Shown piece after piece: positions 26,901-36,700 of a stretch of DNA of 64,000 nt. The DNA comes from Synanceia verrucosa. Its lineage: Eukaryota > Chordata > Actinopteri > Perciformes > Synanceiidae. How positions within the stretch are numbered: the stretch's first letter is position 1; each line of letters begins with the position of its first letter. The notes beneath the pieces were generated by a model. It searched no databases, had not been told where the DNA came from, and worked only from the letters and a program-made list of their open reading frames with translations. The position numbers and the translations under genes were made by a program. Where the stretch lies: positions 145,001 to 209,000 of the forward strand of contig CM056555.1 in the NCBI GenBank assembly GCA_029721515.1, given 5' to 3'.

Positions 26901-27290
26901 GCAGAATCCATGGAGACGCTGCCCGATAGAACTAAGTCTCAGGACGAGATGTCCCTGAAGAAAACAGACTCCTGTGACAGTGGCATCACCAAGAGCGACC
27001 TTCGTCTGGACAACGTCAGCGATGTCAGAACGCCGCAAGAGCAAAGCCCAGTCCAGTGTGACGAGAAGAGGGTCTTCTGTCCGATACCAGAGCAGAGTAT
27101 GCAAGCCTCTTTCCTCGAGCTAAAACAGGAGTTGAGAGGAGACATCAGATCTCTGAACGGTCGCATGGCAGCACTGGAGACTCAGCTGGCTGAGATGTTG
27201 CGACTTCTCAAATCCAGGAAGTCGTCGGGCTCCTTCTTCGAGATCTCACGGCCTCCTTCCCCCGACTCCGATAAGGACAGCTTCTCCTAA
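1313..27290 (+). CDS. kcnh1: EAG-type voltage-gated potassium channel, C-terminal ~773 residues (gene continues upstream)
   Basis: Spliced CDS 1313-1705, 6226-6655, 14981-15180, 15341-15593, 18866-19062 and 26442-27290 joins in phase to 773 residues plus TAA. It forms a delayed-rectifier K+ channel in the plasma membrane, working as a tetramer. Seen in order: S1-S3, an S4 with regularly spaced Arg/Lys, S5, pore with filter SIGFGN, S6, C-linker, cyclic-nucleotide-binding homology domain ending in TYNLRKR, a basic stretch VRRLFQRFRQQRE and a heptad-like C-terminal coiled coil. The kcnh1 call rather than kcnh5 rests on DVINAF in S3, GSGRWEGG in the pore turret and the tail KRKNEAP / LPPDHPVRRLFQRF, which match human KCNH1 as I recall it. 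The N-terminal PAS and cap exons lie before the window. Teleosts can carry two kcnh1 copies; I cannot tell which this is. Confidence 0.93.
5240..5256 (-). promoter_or_regulatory. CTCF-like motif
   Basis: The plus strand reads tcgccccctgctggccg. Its complement carries CCAGCAGGGGGCG, which fits the vertebrate CTCF core. It lies in a kcnh1 intron within a probable dispersed repeat. This is a motif match only. Confidence 0.4.
5570..5660 (+). other. Orphan exon-like segment, possible transposase-type first exon
   Basis: An ATG preceded by a GC-richer leader opens a lysine-rich frame beginning MSKKSESLKKKK, and is followed in phase by a clean donor gtaagg at 5661. Basic N-termini of this style occur in hAT-like transposase and zinc-finger host genes. 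I cannot find a downstream exon, so it may be a relic or chance. Confidence 0.25.
6226..6655 (+). CDS. kcnh1: kcnh1 exon: S4, S5, pore and start of S6
   Basis: The acceptor is a strong pyrimidine tract ending ctctccag, followed by GGG ATC. The donor is gtgagt after GGA T, giving phase 0 to 1. S4 reads LKVVRLLRLGRVARKLDHY, with five basic residues on the gating face. S5 is AAVLVLLVCVFGLAAHW. The turret has a possible N-glycosylation site (NAS) and the KCNH1-like GSGRWEGG. The selectivity filter is SIGFGN, where human KCNH1 has SVGFGN as I recall it. S6 is interrupted by the intron after MMMIG. Confidence 0.95.
7080..7870. repeat. Unclassified GC-rich interspersed block
   Basis: About 380 bp of G-rich, CpG-containing sequence followed by about 400 bp of ordinary composition, ending near a run of aataaataaag. 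The composition change is abrupt at both ends and several overlapping open frames arise only from the skewed composition. It looks like an inserted element, but I see no terminal repeats or protein similarity. Confidence 0.35.
9596..9654. repeat. Perfect 26-bp inverted repeat (hairpin)
   Basis: Arm 9596-9621 is the exact reverse complement of 9629-9654, with a 7-base spacer (tggagag). Any transcript of the intron would form a 26-bp stem with a small loop. Confidence 0.9.
10335..10607 (+). mobile_element. tRNA-derived SINE, copy 1 (internally deleted)
   Basis: Head gggcggcacggtggtatagt with the A-box-like tagtggttagca, and a tail of atgg repeats. It matches the copies at 54.1 and 61.5 kb but lacks about 110 bp between caagaaggta and catccaaaaac, including the B box. 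Confidence 0.8.
10788..10992. repeat. CCATCCATCCCTCC-type simple-repeat array
   Basis: About 205 bp of interspersed ccat and ccct tetramers, fully pyrimidine-biased except for single A residues. Open in all frames purely from composition; not coding. Confidence 0.95.
14702..14856 (+). repeat. Dispersed repeat family A, copy 2
   Basis: It shares tttgttttgctctctaatct, the preceding gaggtagagtagaggacact and the following attactcacaggctg with the copies at 1 and 53.8 kb. It lacks the middle block found in those copies. It lies just upstream of the TA array and the kcnh1 pore-end exon. Confidence 0.7.
14881..14942. repeat. (TA)n microsatellite, ~31 units
   Basis: A pure TA run ending about 40 nt before a kcnh1 splice acceptor. 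Confidence 0.97.
14981..15180 (+). CDS. kcnh1: kcnh1 exon: end of S6 and C-linker
   Basis: The acceptor ctgtcaacag precedes CG, completing a Ser codon with the T left by the previous exon. The donor is gtaaca. It codes for SLLYATIFGNVTTIFQQMY (inner S6 and gate) and the C-linker through the GIDTDK junction. A 62-bp TA microsatellite and a dispersed repeat end about 40 nt upstream of the acceptor, so the usual branch-point and pyrimidine region is squeezed into a short stretch. Confidence 0.95.
15341..15593 (+). CDS. kcnh1: kcnh1 exon: first part of cyclic-nucleotide-binding homology domain
   Basis: The acceptor is gtgtctacag and the donor gtgagt; the exon is 84 codons plus one base. It codes from VLQICPKDMRADIC to EVVAILG. 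In KCNH channels this beta-roll does not bind cAMP or cGMP usefully. The intron before it is only 160 nt. Confidence 0.95.
15594..18865 (+). other. kcnh1 intron (3.3 kb)
   Basis: AT-rich, with no supported exon. A possible Penelope-like remnant lies at about 17739-17830; otherwise nothing recognisable. Confidence 0.55.
17739..17830 (+). mobile_element. Possible decayed Penelope-like element fragment
   Basis: One frame reads VKEAIHVQESSLGSGGGMAP. This recalls the KEAI-V-SLN-GGG pattern at the end of the GIY-YIG domain of fish Penelope-like elements. The fragment is short and diverged. Confidence 0.25.
18866..19062 (+). CDS. kcnh1: kcnh1 exon: end of CNB homology domain with intrinsic ligand
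   Basis: The acceptor is tgtccgcag, opening with GT that completes Gly. The donor is gtgagt after AGG, giving phase 2 to 0. It codes KGDVFGDVFWKE through LTYNLRKR. The Tyr-Asn-Leu near the end corresponds to the intrinsic ligand that occupies the nucleotide pocket in EAG channels. Confidence 0.95.
20230..22293 (-). mobile_element. Decayed non-LTR retrotransposon (LINE), 5'-truncated
   Basis: On the minus strand, broken frames run from an APE-type endonuclease piece (about 22290-21880: GLTLYIHNSWC, VAGDFNHVDS) through reverse-transcriptase blocks (about 21560-21250: NTNKAAGPDK, NDYRPVALT; then FADFNSAFSTVIP, GTPQGCVLSPALF and the catalytic FADDTT) to a downstream DNIKFLDIHFTSDLTWT-like region. 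Frameshifts and stops show it is dead. The motif set fits the L2/CR1/Rex group; I cannot settle the family. Confidence 0.85.
21618..21820. mobile_element. Small foldback element inserted in the LINE
   Basis: Arms 21632-21664 and 21765-21797 are reverse complements with two mismatches. Partial pairing continues outward (taacctgttaaag versus cttaacaggtta). It sits between the endonuclease and reverse-transcriptase parts of the LINE, so it looks like a MITE inserted after the LINE. The arms contain ttagggtta, similar to telomere repeat, probably by chance. Confidence 0.6.
26442..27290 (+). CDS. kcnh1: kcnh1 last coding exon: cytoplasmic tail and stop
   Basis: The acceptor is tctttttacag and the codons begin IVFRKISDVKREEEEML. 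The exon codes 282 residues and ends at TAA 27288-27290. It carries the basic segment VRRLFQRFRQQRE (calmodulin-binding region in the family), a variable serine-rich middle, the conserved KAESMETLPDRTKS and KKTDSCDSGITKSDLRLDNV blocks, and a C-terminal helix FLELKQELRGDIRSLNG with heptad hydrophobics, matching the tetramerising coiled coil. The final residues are PPSPDSDKDSFS. Confidence 0.95.
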   Translation: MVFRKISDVKREEEEMLKRKNEAPLNLPPDHPVRRLFQRFRQQREARLASERASQVCSDVEKGVVPLELPRGSEVLASTSIVMVTESTAVPTTSSTSNAFPSSKPCSRVMLHTPATQNGSLIGCKSAEPPKAKGWGRFKESVVKAESWSSVSKAESMETLPDRTKSQDEMSLKKTDSCDSGITKSDLRLDNVSDVRTPQEQSPVQCDEKRVFCPIPEQSMQASFLELKQELRGDIRSLNGRMAALETQLAEMLRLLKSRKSSGSFFEISRPPSPDSDKDSFS

Positions 27291-30200
27291 ACTGGGCATG
27301 GAGTCAGTCCATAGAGATCAAACTCAACCCATCCAGCCTCCACATGTCAGATTAGAGCTTCTCTAGTGTGAAGCTGTGCTGATGGTGGCTGACAATTATA
27401 TCACTCAACAGCACTTTGGTTCGTAGCATCGCTCTGTCAGACATTGCAGACTGACATGATGTCAAACGAATGAATGACTTTTGGTCCTCAGGAGGGTTTA
27501 GGCCTTCATGTGATTTTTGCAATAATAAAAGATGGCTTTTACGTAGGACTTTGGCACTATGATGAAGATGATCAACTTCTAAGGGTTCATTTTGTGGCTT
27601 TGACCCGCCTCATGAAGCTTGGTCCACAAAGTCTGTTCAGCTCTTCAGATACTGGGTGTCTGCACACTTTGTGTTCAAGGAGAATCAACAAGAGACATGT
27701 AGTGGACAAATGAATCCCAAACCTTGAAGACAATCCAATGCTTCCATGGATCATAGGTTTGTTTTTCTGATATCGCTGCATGACATAATATCACAGACAT
27801 TGTGGATCAGACTTTGATAGTCAAAGGTTTCTTTGACTTGGGGAGATTTATTTCTGAAATGCTCAGTTTCTTGACCATCATGCAGACTATAAACACTGTG
27901 TGTACAGATTTCACTCAGACATTTTTTCGATGTTTGCGATCAGCTGCGTTTTTATATCCAGAATGAATGTGAAAGATTTGATGGAATTGGTGAATTTTGG
28001 TGGACGTTCGGCTGGATTCTTAGTTTTTATTTAAAAAAAAAATAATCAGTGTTTCATCCAAATTCCCAAAAAATCTGATATCTGCAGCTGTTTAATGCAT
28101 CTGAATTCAAGTGGAATATGTTTTAACTTATTGAACATAAACATTTAATTCTGGTGTTTTAAGAAATGGTTCATTTACAAATATATTGCCTGAGCAAAAC
28201 CAAATATCATACAGACCTGTCAGTAAACATGGTGCGTCTCAGGTGAAAGGAAGCACTCTGGAAGAACAACTACTGCATGTAAAACTGAGCAGACACTGTT
28301 TTTATAAGTACATTGTGTTAACTCACAAAACCTATAAATTTTATACTCACACTGTACAATCAATCAGTCGTCTGGTCGCCACTTGGAACTCACACTAAAC
28401 ATAGACATTCGTTGACAGAGCGCTCTTGGCAGTCCTCATGAGTCACATGACCCTCACCTTTTATATTGTAGCTGTCACTGGATAGTCTCCTGAACCAACA
28501 GGAAAGACTCATATGTAGCTTTTATTTTGACAGGTAGCTTGAGAGAGTAAGGGTGTGGTGGTCTTAAGAATAAGTCGTAATTGTACATATTATATTTACA
28601 TTTACTGAGATCTTAAACACAGTCATTTCTATTTCTCCATTAGTGACTAACTGACCAGTTCATTGGTTTTACCTTTTGGTGTCAAACTCTGATTTCATTT
28701 CTGTCTGATGAGCGAAAGCTTGTCACGTTGAGAAACAACCATCCGGCACCGTAAGATTGACGCTGGTGAGTTTGACTGTCAAACATTTTGGAATGACAGG
28801 ACACTGTAAACAGTCCTGTTCCCACCCACTTCTGAAATCTGCAACCTGTCCTCTTACTCATCACACACTGCTGACTACTTGTAAAACTAATTGTAAAATA
28901 GTTTTACCCGATAGCATCCCAAATGTCCAATGTGGTGACTTCTGCTGGAACACCATTGCATCAAAATGCATTCATTGATCTGTGACCACTAGGGGGCAGA
29001 AAGACAGTCATTTATTCTGTGTTTGTAGGAAGAAAGTCAAATATTTTGGGTCAATAGCACCAGACACCAGATATGTTTGTGTTGGAAGTGAAAGTCAGTG
29101 CCTTTGCTGCTTTGTTGTGATTTTCAGAGTTTGCTTCATTAATGTTCGTAAGGCTCAGTGACGGCTTGTAGCAGCCAGACTAACTGCAAACAAAGAACTG
29201 CAATTACAGTGATTGTTGATCCATCTGTTGTCATTTGCTCAACTTGCACTCATTTGTTGCTTTGTCTGTTAGATCACGACTGCAAATAGACTCCTAGGAA
29301 ATATTTCTGTTTGTCTATTTGGATCACCAGTTCTTCCTTTAACTTAAGTGTCTTTATCTGTGCCTCCATCACAATAACCTTAATGATTTTATATGCAACC
29401 TTTCCTCTCATCAGCTAGTGAGCTGGTCAGGTTTACCTCCGTCAGTTGTCTTCATGACGTCGTTTGAAGGCAAAATTTATAACAGTAACATTCTGGACTT
29501 TGGTCCAAAATGGAGGGAGCTATTCTACTATTTTATTTTATTCTAGCTATTCTGCTGTGTCGCTTCATTCACCTCCCGAACCTTTGCTTTTGGAGTATTA
29601 AATCCTCCACTTAGAGATGATGATGAGTTTCCAGGTTGACTGAGTGTTTCCAAACAATTTTAAAAGTAAATCTGCAATAATTAACCTCCTCATTGAAAGT
29701 ATTCCTTCCTGTTTTTCTGTGGTTGATAGCTTCACCTTGAAGGCCTGAAGTTGCCTCTGAGCTCTTTCTTAGATTTCTGAGGAGTTTGGGTTTACTGCTC
29801 ATCACCATCTTCATCACCTGCTGGAGACTAAAAGTCCTGATTGTGGTCAAAAAGTGTCAAGCGTGATAGGCTGAGACACCTGCCAATCAAGGTAAAAAAC
29901 ACCTCATAAACATACTAAAATCTTAATATTTCCTCATTGGCACTTTGATTCTGACACTGAAAACTCCAGAGAGCAGAGTTTGTGTACAATACATTTTATA
30001 TTTGTTGACAGAAGTCGAGGCTTTCCAGTTCGCTTCAGTAGTCAGTGTTGTCTTGGAGCTGCATCTAGTGGACATTAGAGGATCTACGGTCGCATGGTTG
30101 TGAAGATCGGTGTGGCAAATCTTTTCTGAACATGTCTGAGCCTGCAAATCCTATTTATCCAGTACTCCAAGCATCACCTTCAACACTGAGCTGTTTTCCC

Positions 30201-31969
30201 CCTGACTGAACAGAAAACTGTTTACTTCCTGAACTATTACTGACATATTTGAAATGCAGATTTTAAGGAAAATCAAATTGATAACATAGACTATATCCTG
30301 TTGTTGTTAGTAAAAAAAACAGTTGCCCAGTTGAGCATCATCTGCAAACATGACAATAAAAATAAAAGTAACTTATCTAGGAATAGTAGTGAATTCGATG
30401 CTTCGTTCCTACTGAGACAAAGCGAAACCTGTCACTATGTCATCACTTGAAAAGAAAGAAGATGTACTTTTGTCTTGACTTTGTTATCTTGTGTATCCTG
30501 TGTAGGTGTAATTATAATATAGATGATATGCAATTATTCCCATGTATGCTGTTTGTACAAGAGGCTGGTTGTTGTTTGTGGTACTTTGTGTCTCACGCTG
30601 TCCCATGAGCACCGCTGGTATCGGCACTGATGCACTTTGGTCGTTTCTGCATGACGCTGGTGTCTGATTTTTTTTTTTTTTTTTAAGAAAGACTGAAACA
30701 GAGCTGACTTTGCCTCACTACTTAAATATTTTTGAGGTTTTTGGAGGTTTAGACCTTTAAATTTGAATACCTTCAGCTGTTGGTCACATGTATGTAATGG
30801 CCGTGGCTTGTGCATGAAGAGCGCTTCATTGTTAAAACGTCTTTATCAGTGTCACATATGCACTGTTCTGGAAACTCACAACTTTTAGGAAATGCCTGAG
30901 GGGAAACTCACAGATATATATATAAATATAATCTTATTTCTGTTCTTCACTTATTGGCAGGAATGAAAACTGTATCAGGACAAAGAGAATTTCTAAGAAA
31001 TTCACATCAAATGTCAACAATAAATTATTTCATACTTTGTACTTTTTTATTGTCTTATCTCTGAGTAAAAAACTCACTGCTCATGGTAGAAATGAATGCA
31101 TTGAACCTGATGAAAGCACCAATTCCTCACACCTAAATAACAACACAGGTTGATTAACTTCAACAAAAGATCATCGTCATGTTTAAGAAAAATAAAATAT
31201 TGTCACCCACTGCGATCTCCTATAACAAAGTTGTGTTATTTTGACCCAGTAGCCAGAAAATGTGTTGGCATTGTTGTTTCTTCAAACTATGGGACATGTT
31301 GAATGTTCTAAACCCACAAAATAAATTCATGAATGTTTTATGTTTGCAGAAACACCCAATGAAACTTGATGAACAATGTGAAATGATTAGTTTATGTTTA
31401 GGCAACAAAAAAATACTGAAAAATATTGGCTGTTCTCTAAAATAGAAATCATAACAGCGTTGTGTAAAACAGCGTTATGTGTCCTGTGTTTGTTTGTTTG
31501 TTTGTACCTCATAACTTTCCAGTTGGCTGCTTGATTTCAGTTGTAATGAAGGAAACAAACACATTGCCGTTCCACAATGCGTGGGCTGGTTACTTCCACA
31601 TATTTTATGTCTGACAACTAGGGTTTATTTTTTTCAGAGAGAGTATAAGAGCATATTTATGAAGTACAATATGTCAGAACCCTTGATTCACATCTTAGTT
31701 TCATACTTTTGCACTGATCGACAGGAGACGACACAAACACACACTGATAACAACTGATTGTTCAGGCAGCACCAACATAACAACTAGAAAATACACTGAA
31801 TACTGTTTGATCGTTTAATTGACAATACTGTATGATATTTTATGCATTAACCATGCGTTATGTATATAAAAAAATAGAGTACATACGAAGTATAATCTCA
31901 AAATTGTACTGGCTGAAGTATTTTTTATGTCACTTGAAGGGAAAGTTCAGATTTTGCTCACTTATATAG

Positions 31970-31970
<1 letters not shown>
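27291..31970 (+). other. kcnh1 3' UTR and downstream sequence
   Basis: No further exon. Candidate polyadenylation signals AATAAA occur at 27524-27529 and 31019-31024. The stretch appears free of recognisable transposons, which fits a long 3' UTR, but its end cannot be fixed from sequence alone. Confidence 0.5.
28985..28999 (+). promoter_or_regulatory. CTCF-like motif
   Basis: It reads accactagggggcag, close to the CTCF core CCASYAGRKGGC, within the kcnh1 3' region. Motif match only. Confidence 0.4.

Positions 31971-31971
<1 letters not shown>

Positions 31972-32025
<54 letters not shown>
31972..32025. repeat. (TA)n microsatellite
   Basis: About 27 uninterrupted TA units. Confidence 0.97.
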
Positions 32026-32027
<2 letters not shown>

Positions 32028-32635
32028 AATCTTCAGTGAGTTTCATTGGTCAGCTAACAAAGCAGTGTTGTTGCTATGGTTACCTGCAAACTGATTTGGT
32101 AAAGCGACATTTGATTTGTCCCCCTGCCAGCCAATCAGAAACCAGCATCACTCAGTGAGCGTTAATTTTTTTTTTTTTAAATAAATCTGAGAGACAAACT
32201 TGATTTTTCTGCATCCGCTCGCTGCGTCATCCCTTAGATTATATTATTTTTTTTATTATTATTACTATTATCTTAAACTCCTCCTCCTCACATACCTGCA
32301 CATTCGTCTGATGACACGTCACCTATATATGAACAGACCACACACAAATCTGCATCAGACTCAAATCATAACCTGGTTGCACCTGACTGGTTTATCACCT
32401 TTCTGCATTATGTTCAGTTAAACTGATCAATGAAGGGAATAGACATAATCTTCAGATCTGTTGTCACTCAATCATCTATGCATGATTTAAATTTAAATGT
32501 AAGCTTTCATCTGTTCTGTTTTAAATCTGCTCATCTTTGTGTTTCAGAGCCGCTGCTTCTTCTTCTGGATCTTTTCCAGATTCAGCAGGGAATCCCTGAA
32601 TCTCCTCTCGGAAAAAAACCTGCTTTGCTCAGAGG

Positions 32636-32840
32636 TGGCAGCTCCCTCCCCTCCTTACTTCCTCCCTCCCTTCCTCACTTCCTCCCTCCCCCTCATTTGA
32701 TGTTCTGCATTGCAGTGCCAGCCCTCCTCCCTCCTCTCTCCCTCCTCTCTCCCTCCAGGTTGATCTCTGCAGCAGCGGCAGTACTTTCAGTCTGACACAA
32801 AACATGCCTGCACCTCCTCCTCCTCCTCCTCCTCCTCCTG
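32636..32840. repeat. Polypyrimidine tract with (CTC)n end
   Basis: Blocks of ctccctcc and ttcctccc, interrupted by a short mixed sequence, end in cctcctcctcctcctcctcc at about 32813-32839. Long homopyrimidine runs can form triplex DNA. Confidence 0.85.
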
Positions 32841-33047
32841 TACATCTCCTGCATGTCTGAGTCATCCTGAAGCCACAGCATCCCCCACAGAGCAAACACG
32901 AACAGCACAGTCAGCTGCATGTGTCAACATCAAGTTAAAGGTGACATTAATAACATTCAGCCACTAGATGACATATATCTTCCACAGGTCCTACACATTT
33001 CTTTATGTTCATAATTATATATTTATATTTATTCATCTGTATAAATA

Positions 33048-33795
33048 TGTTTGTTACGGCTGCAGCTCTGTTGTTATTATTTTTGCTGTAAGTCCTGTTC
33101 TGGCTCTCCTCCCTGCCTGTTCTACCTCTGGCCAGCCTGCTCTGCCATCATCCTGCTGCAATTGGTGCGTCCGCTGGGACACCTGGCCACGCCCATTCTG
33201 CCGCCTTCGCTGCCATTGGTCCGTCGTCTTCACCCTCAGCCACAACTCCATCGATCTGCTGCACTGCTGATTGGTGTACCCTCCTTCCGCCCGACCAATC
33301 CCAATCATCACTTCCGGAAACCGCCACTTCAAAGACTGTCTGATTTCCTCAGTCGTGGCAGCTCGCCTCTCAGTCGGTTCCTTATTTCAGCTCTGTATTA
33401 AGCTTGTGTATATTCCGCCTCTTGGGCTAGTTAACAGTTGTTGTTGGTTGTCCTCTTTTGTCAGCCTTAGAGAGTGGCTCAGTCAGATTTAGTTTTTTTA
33501 TTAGCATTTGTATTTTCTTTTCATCATTGTATTCCTGAGTGATAAATCTTGGGGTGGGGGTGCTGTCCTTTTGTTCGATCCTTAGGAAGAGTGAGATTGT
33601 TTTGGTTTTTCTTATAGTTTTTTGGTTTAGCCGTACTGGTCCCTTGTAACTCTTTGCGTCCTCCTTTTGTTACGTTTTATTTATTTTTTTGGTTTGCAGC
33701 ACTCCCAGACCCTCTCCCTTGGTTGTTTGCCCCCTTTCAGTTAGCCTATATTCAGTCCCTGTTACACAATAAACTTACTTCACCTTCATTTCCAT
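33048..33795 (+). mobile_element. Retroelement-like segment, possible solo LTR
   Basis: A 750-bp block of higher GC content begins near tgttacggctgcag, carries CCAAT-type boxes in its first half, and ends with cacaataaac and a few bases before the satellite. A promoter-like front and an AATAAA near the end resemble an LTR. I found no matching partner LTR or flanking duplication. Confidence 0.3.
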
Positions 33796-33796
33796 C

Positions 33797-36700
33797 AGAT
33801 TGAAAAAAAAGTCACCAGAAAGATTTATTATAGTGTGTTAAATGAGCAAATTAAGTTGAAAAAAGTTCGAAGAAGCAAATTTATAGCATTTTGAAACAAT
33901 TGAGAGTGATAAAAAGTCACCAGAAAGACTTATTATAGTGTCATGAATGATTCCATAGCTAATTAAGTTGGAAAAAAAAGTTCTAAAATGCAAATTTATG
34001 GCACAATGAACATTTTCACAAAACGACATACTATAGCATGTCAAAAAACTAAAAGAAAAAAAATTAAAAGAGAAAAAAATCATCAGAAAGACTTATTATA
34101 GTGTGTTGAATGATTCATCACAAACTAAGTTGAAAAAAGTTAGAAGAATCAAATTTATAGCATTTTGAAAATTTTCAAAAAACGACATACTATAGCATGT
34201 CAAAAAACTCAAAAAATAATAAATTTTAAAAGAGAAAAAACATCATCAGTAAGATTTATTATAGTGTGTTAAATGATTCCATAACAAATTAAGTTGAAAA
34301 AAAGTTCTAAAATGCAAATTTATGGCATGTTGAACATTTTCAAAAAAATTACATACTATAGCATGTCAAAAAACTAAAAAAAAAAAAAAACATTTTAAAA
34401 GAGAAAAAAAAAATCATCAGTAAGACTTATTATAGTATGATGAATGATTCCATCGCAAATTAAGTTGGAAAAAAGTTATAAAACGCAAATTTATGGCATA
34501 TTGAACATTTTCACAAAATGACATACTATAGCATGTCAAAAAATCTAAAAAAAAAAAAAATTAACATTTTAAAAGTGAAAAAAAGTCATTAGAAAGACTT
34601 ATTATAGTGTGTTGGATGATTCCATAACAAATTAAGTTTAAAAAAAAAAAGTTCAAAAAAGCAAATTTATAGCATTTTGAAAATTTTCCAAAAAGCAACA
34701 TACTATAGCATGTCAAAAAAAGTAAAACATTTTGAAAGTGAAAAAAGTCACCAGAAAGACTTATTATAGTGTGATGAATGATTCCATCACAAATTAAGTT
34801 GAAAAAAAAGTTCAAAAAAGCAAATTTATAGCATTTTGAAAATTTTGAAAAAAGCGACATACTATAGCATGTCAAAAAACTGAAAAAAATGAAACCAATT
34901 GAAAGTGAAAAAAAGTCACAAGAAAGACTTATTATAGTGTCATGAATGATTCCATCGCAAATTAAGTTGAAAAAAGTTATAGAATGCAAATTTATGGCAT
35001 ATTGAAAATTTTCTAAAAAACAACATACTATAGCATGTCAAAAAACAAAAAAAAATAATAAATTTTAAAAGAGAAAAAACATCATCAGTAAGATTTATTA
35101 TAGTGTGTTAAATGATTCCATAACAAATTAAGTTGAAAAAAAGTTCTAAAATGCAAATTTATGGCATGTTGAACATTTTCAAAAAAATTACATACTATAG
35201 CATGTCAAAAAACTAAAAAAAAAAAAAAAACATTTTAAAAGAGAAAAAAAACATCATCAGTAAGACTTATTATAGTATGATGAATGATTCCATCGCAAAT
35301 TAAGTTGGAAAAAAGTTATAAAACGCAAATTTATGGCATATTGAACATTTTCACAAAATGACATACTATAGCATGTCAAAAAATCTAAAAAAAAAAAAAA
35401 TTAACATTTTAAAAGTGAAAAAAAGTCATTAGAAAGACTTATTATAGTGTGTTGGATGATTCCATAACAAATTAAGTTTAAAAAAAAAAGTTCAAAAAAG
35501 CAAATTTATAGCATTTTGAAAATTTTCCAAAAAGCGACATACTATAGCTTGTCAAAAAAAGTAAAAAAAAAAAAAAAAAACAATTTAAAAGAGAAAAAAG
35601 TTATCGGAAAGGCTTATGATAGTGTGATGAATGATTCCATCGCAAATTAAGTTGAAAAAAAAGCAAATTTATAGCATTTTGAAAATTTTCCAAAAAACGA
35701 CATACTATAGCATGTCAAAAAACTGAAAAAAAAAATGAAAAATTTGAAAGTGGAAAAAAGTCATCAGAAAGACTTATTATAGTGTGATGAATGATTCCAT
35801 AGCCAATTAAGTTGAAAAACATTATAAAACACAAATTTATGGCATATTACAGATTTTCAAAAAATCACATACTATAGCATGTCAAAAAACTCAAAAAAAT
35901 CAAAAATTTTAAAAGTCAAAATAAGTCATCAGTAAGACTTATTATAGTGTGTTGAATGATTCATCACAAATTAAGTTGAAAAAAGTTCAAAAAAGCAAAT
36001 TTATAGCATTTTGAAAATTTTCAAAAAAGCGACATACTATAGCTTGTCAAAAAACTAAAAAAAAGAAAAAATTTTGAGAGTGGAAAAAAAGTCACCAGAA
36101 AGACTTATTATATTGTGTTGAATGATTCCATCGCAAATTAAGTTGAAAAAAGTTATAAAATGCAAATTTATGGCATATTGAACATTTTCTAAAAAATTAC
36201 ATACTATAGCATGTCAAAAAACAAAAAAAAAGAAAACATTTTGAAAGTGGAAAAAAAGTCACCAGAAAGACTTATTATATTATGATGAATGATTCCATAG
36301 CAAATTAAGTTGGAAAACGTTATAAAACGCAAATTTATGGCATATTGAACATTTTCAAAACACGACATACTATAGCATGTCAAAAAACTCAAAAAAAGGA
36401 AAAATTTTGAGAGTGAAAAAAAGTCACTAGACTTGCGTTTTAAAAATTTTCCAAAAAGCAACATACTATAGCATGTCAAAAAAAGTAAAACATTTTGAAA
36501 GTGAAAAAAGTCACCAGAAAGACTTATTTTAGTGTGATGAATGATTCCATCACAAATTAAGTTGAAAAAAAGTTCAAAAAAGCAAATTTATAGCATTTTA
36601 AAAATTTTCCAAAAAGCGACATACTATAGCATGTCAAAAAACTGAAAAAAAAAATGAAAAATTTGAAAGTGGAAAAAAGTCATCAGAAAGACTTATTATA

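Noticed and set aside
26458..27166. Minus-strand frames opposite the last kcnh1 exon
   Set aside because: Antisense shadows; the plus-strand frame has clear homology.
34561..34989. Long minus-strand open frame across satellite units, repeated at 38704-39069
   Set aside because: The frame is open only because the AT-rich unit length and composition allow it; the peptide repeats with the satellite.
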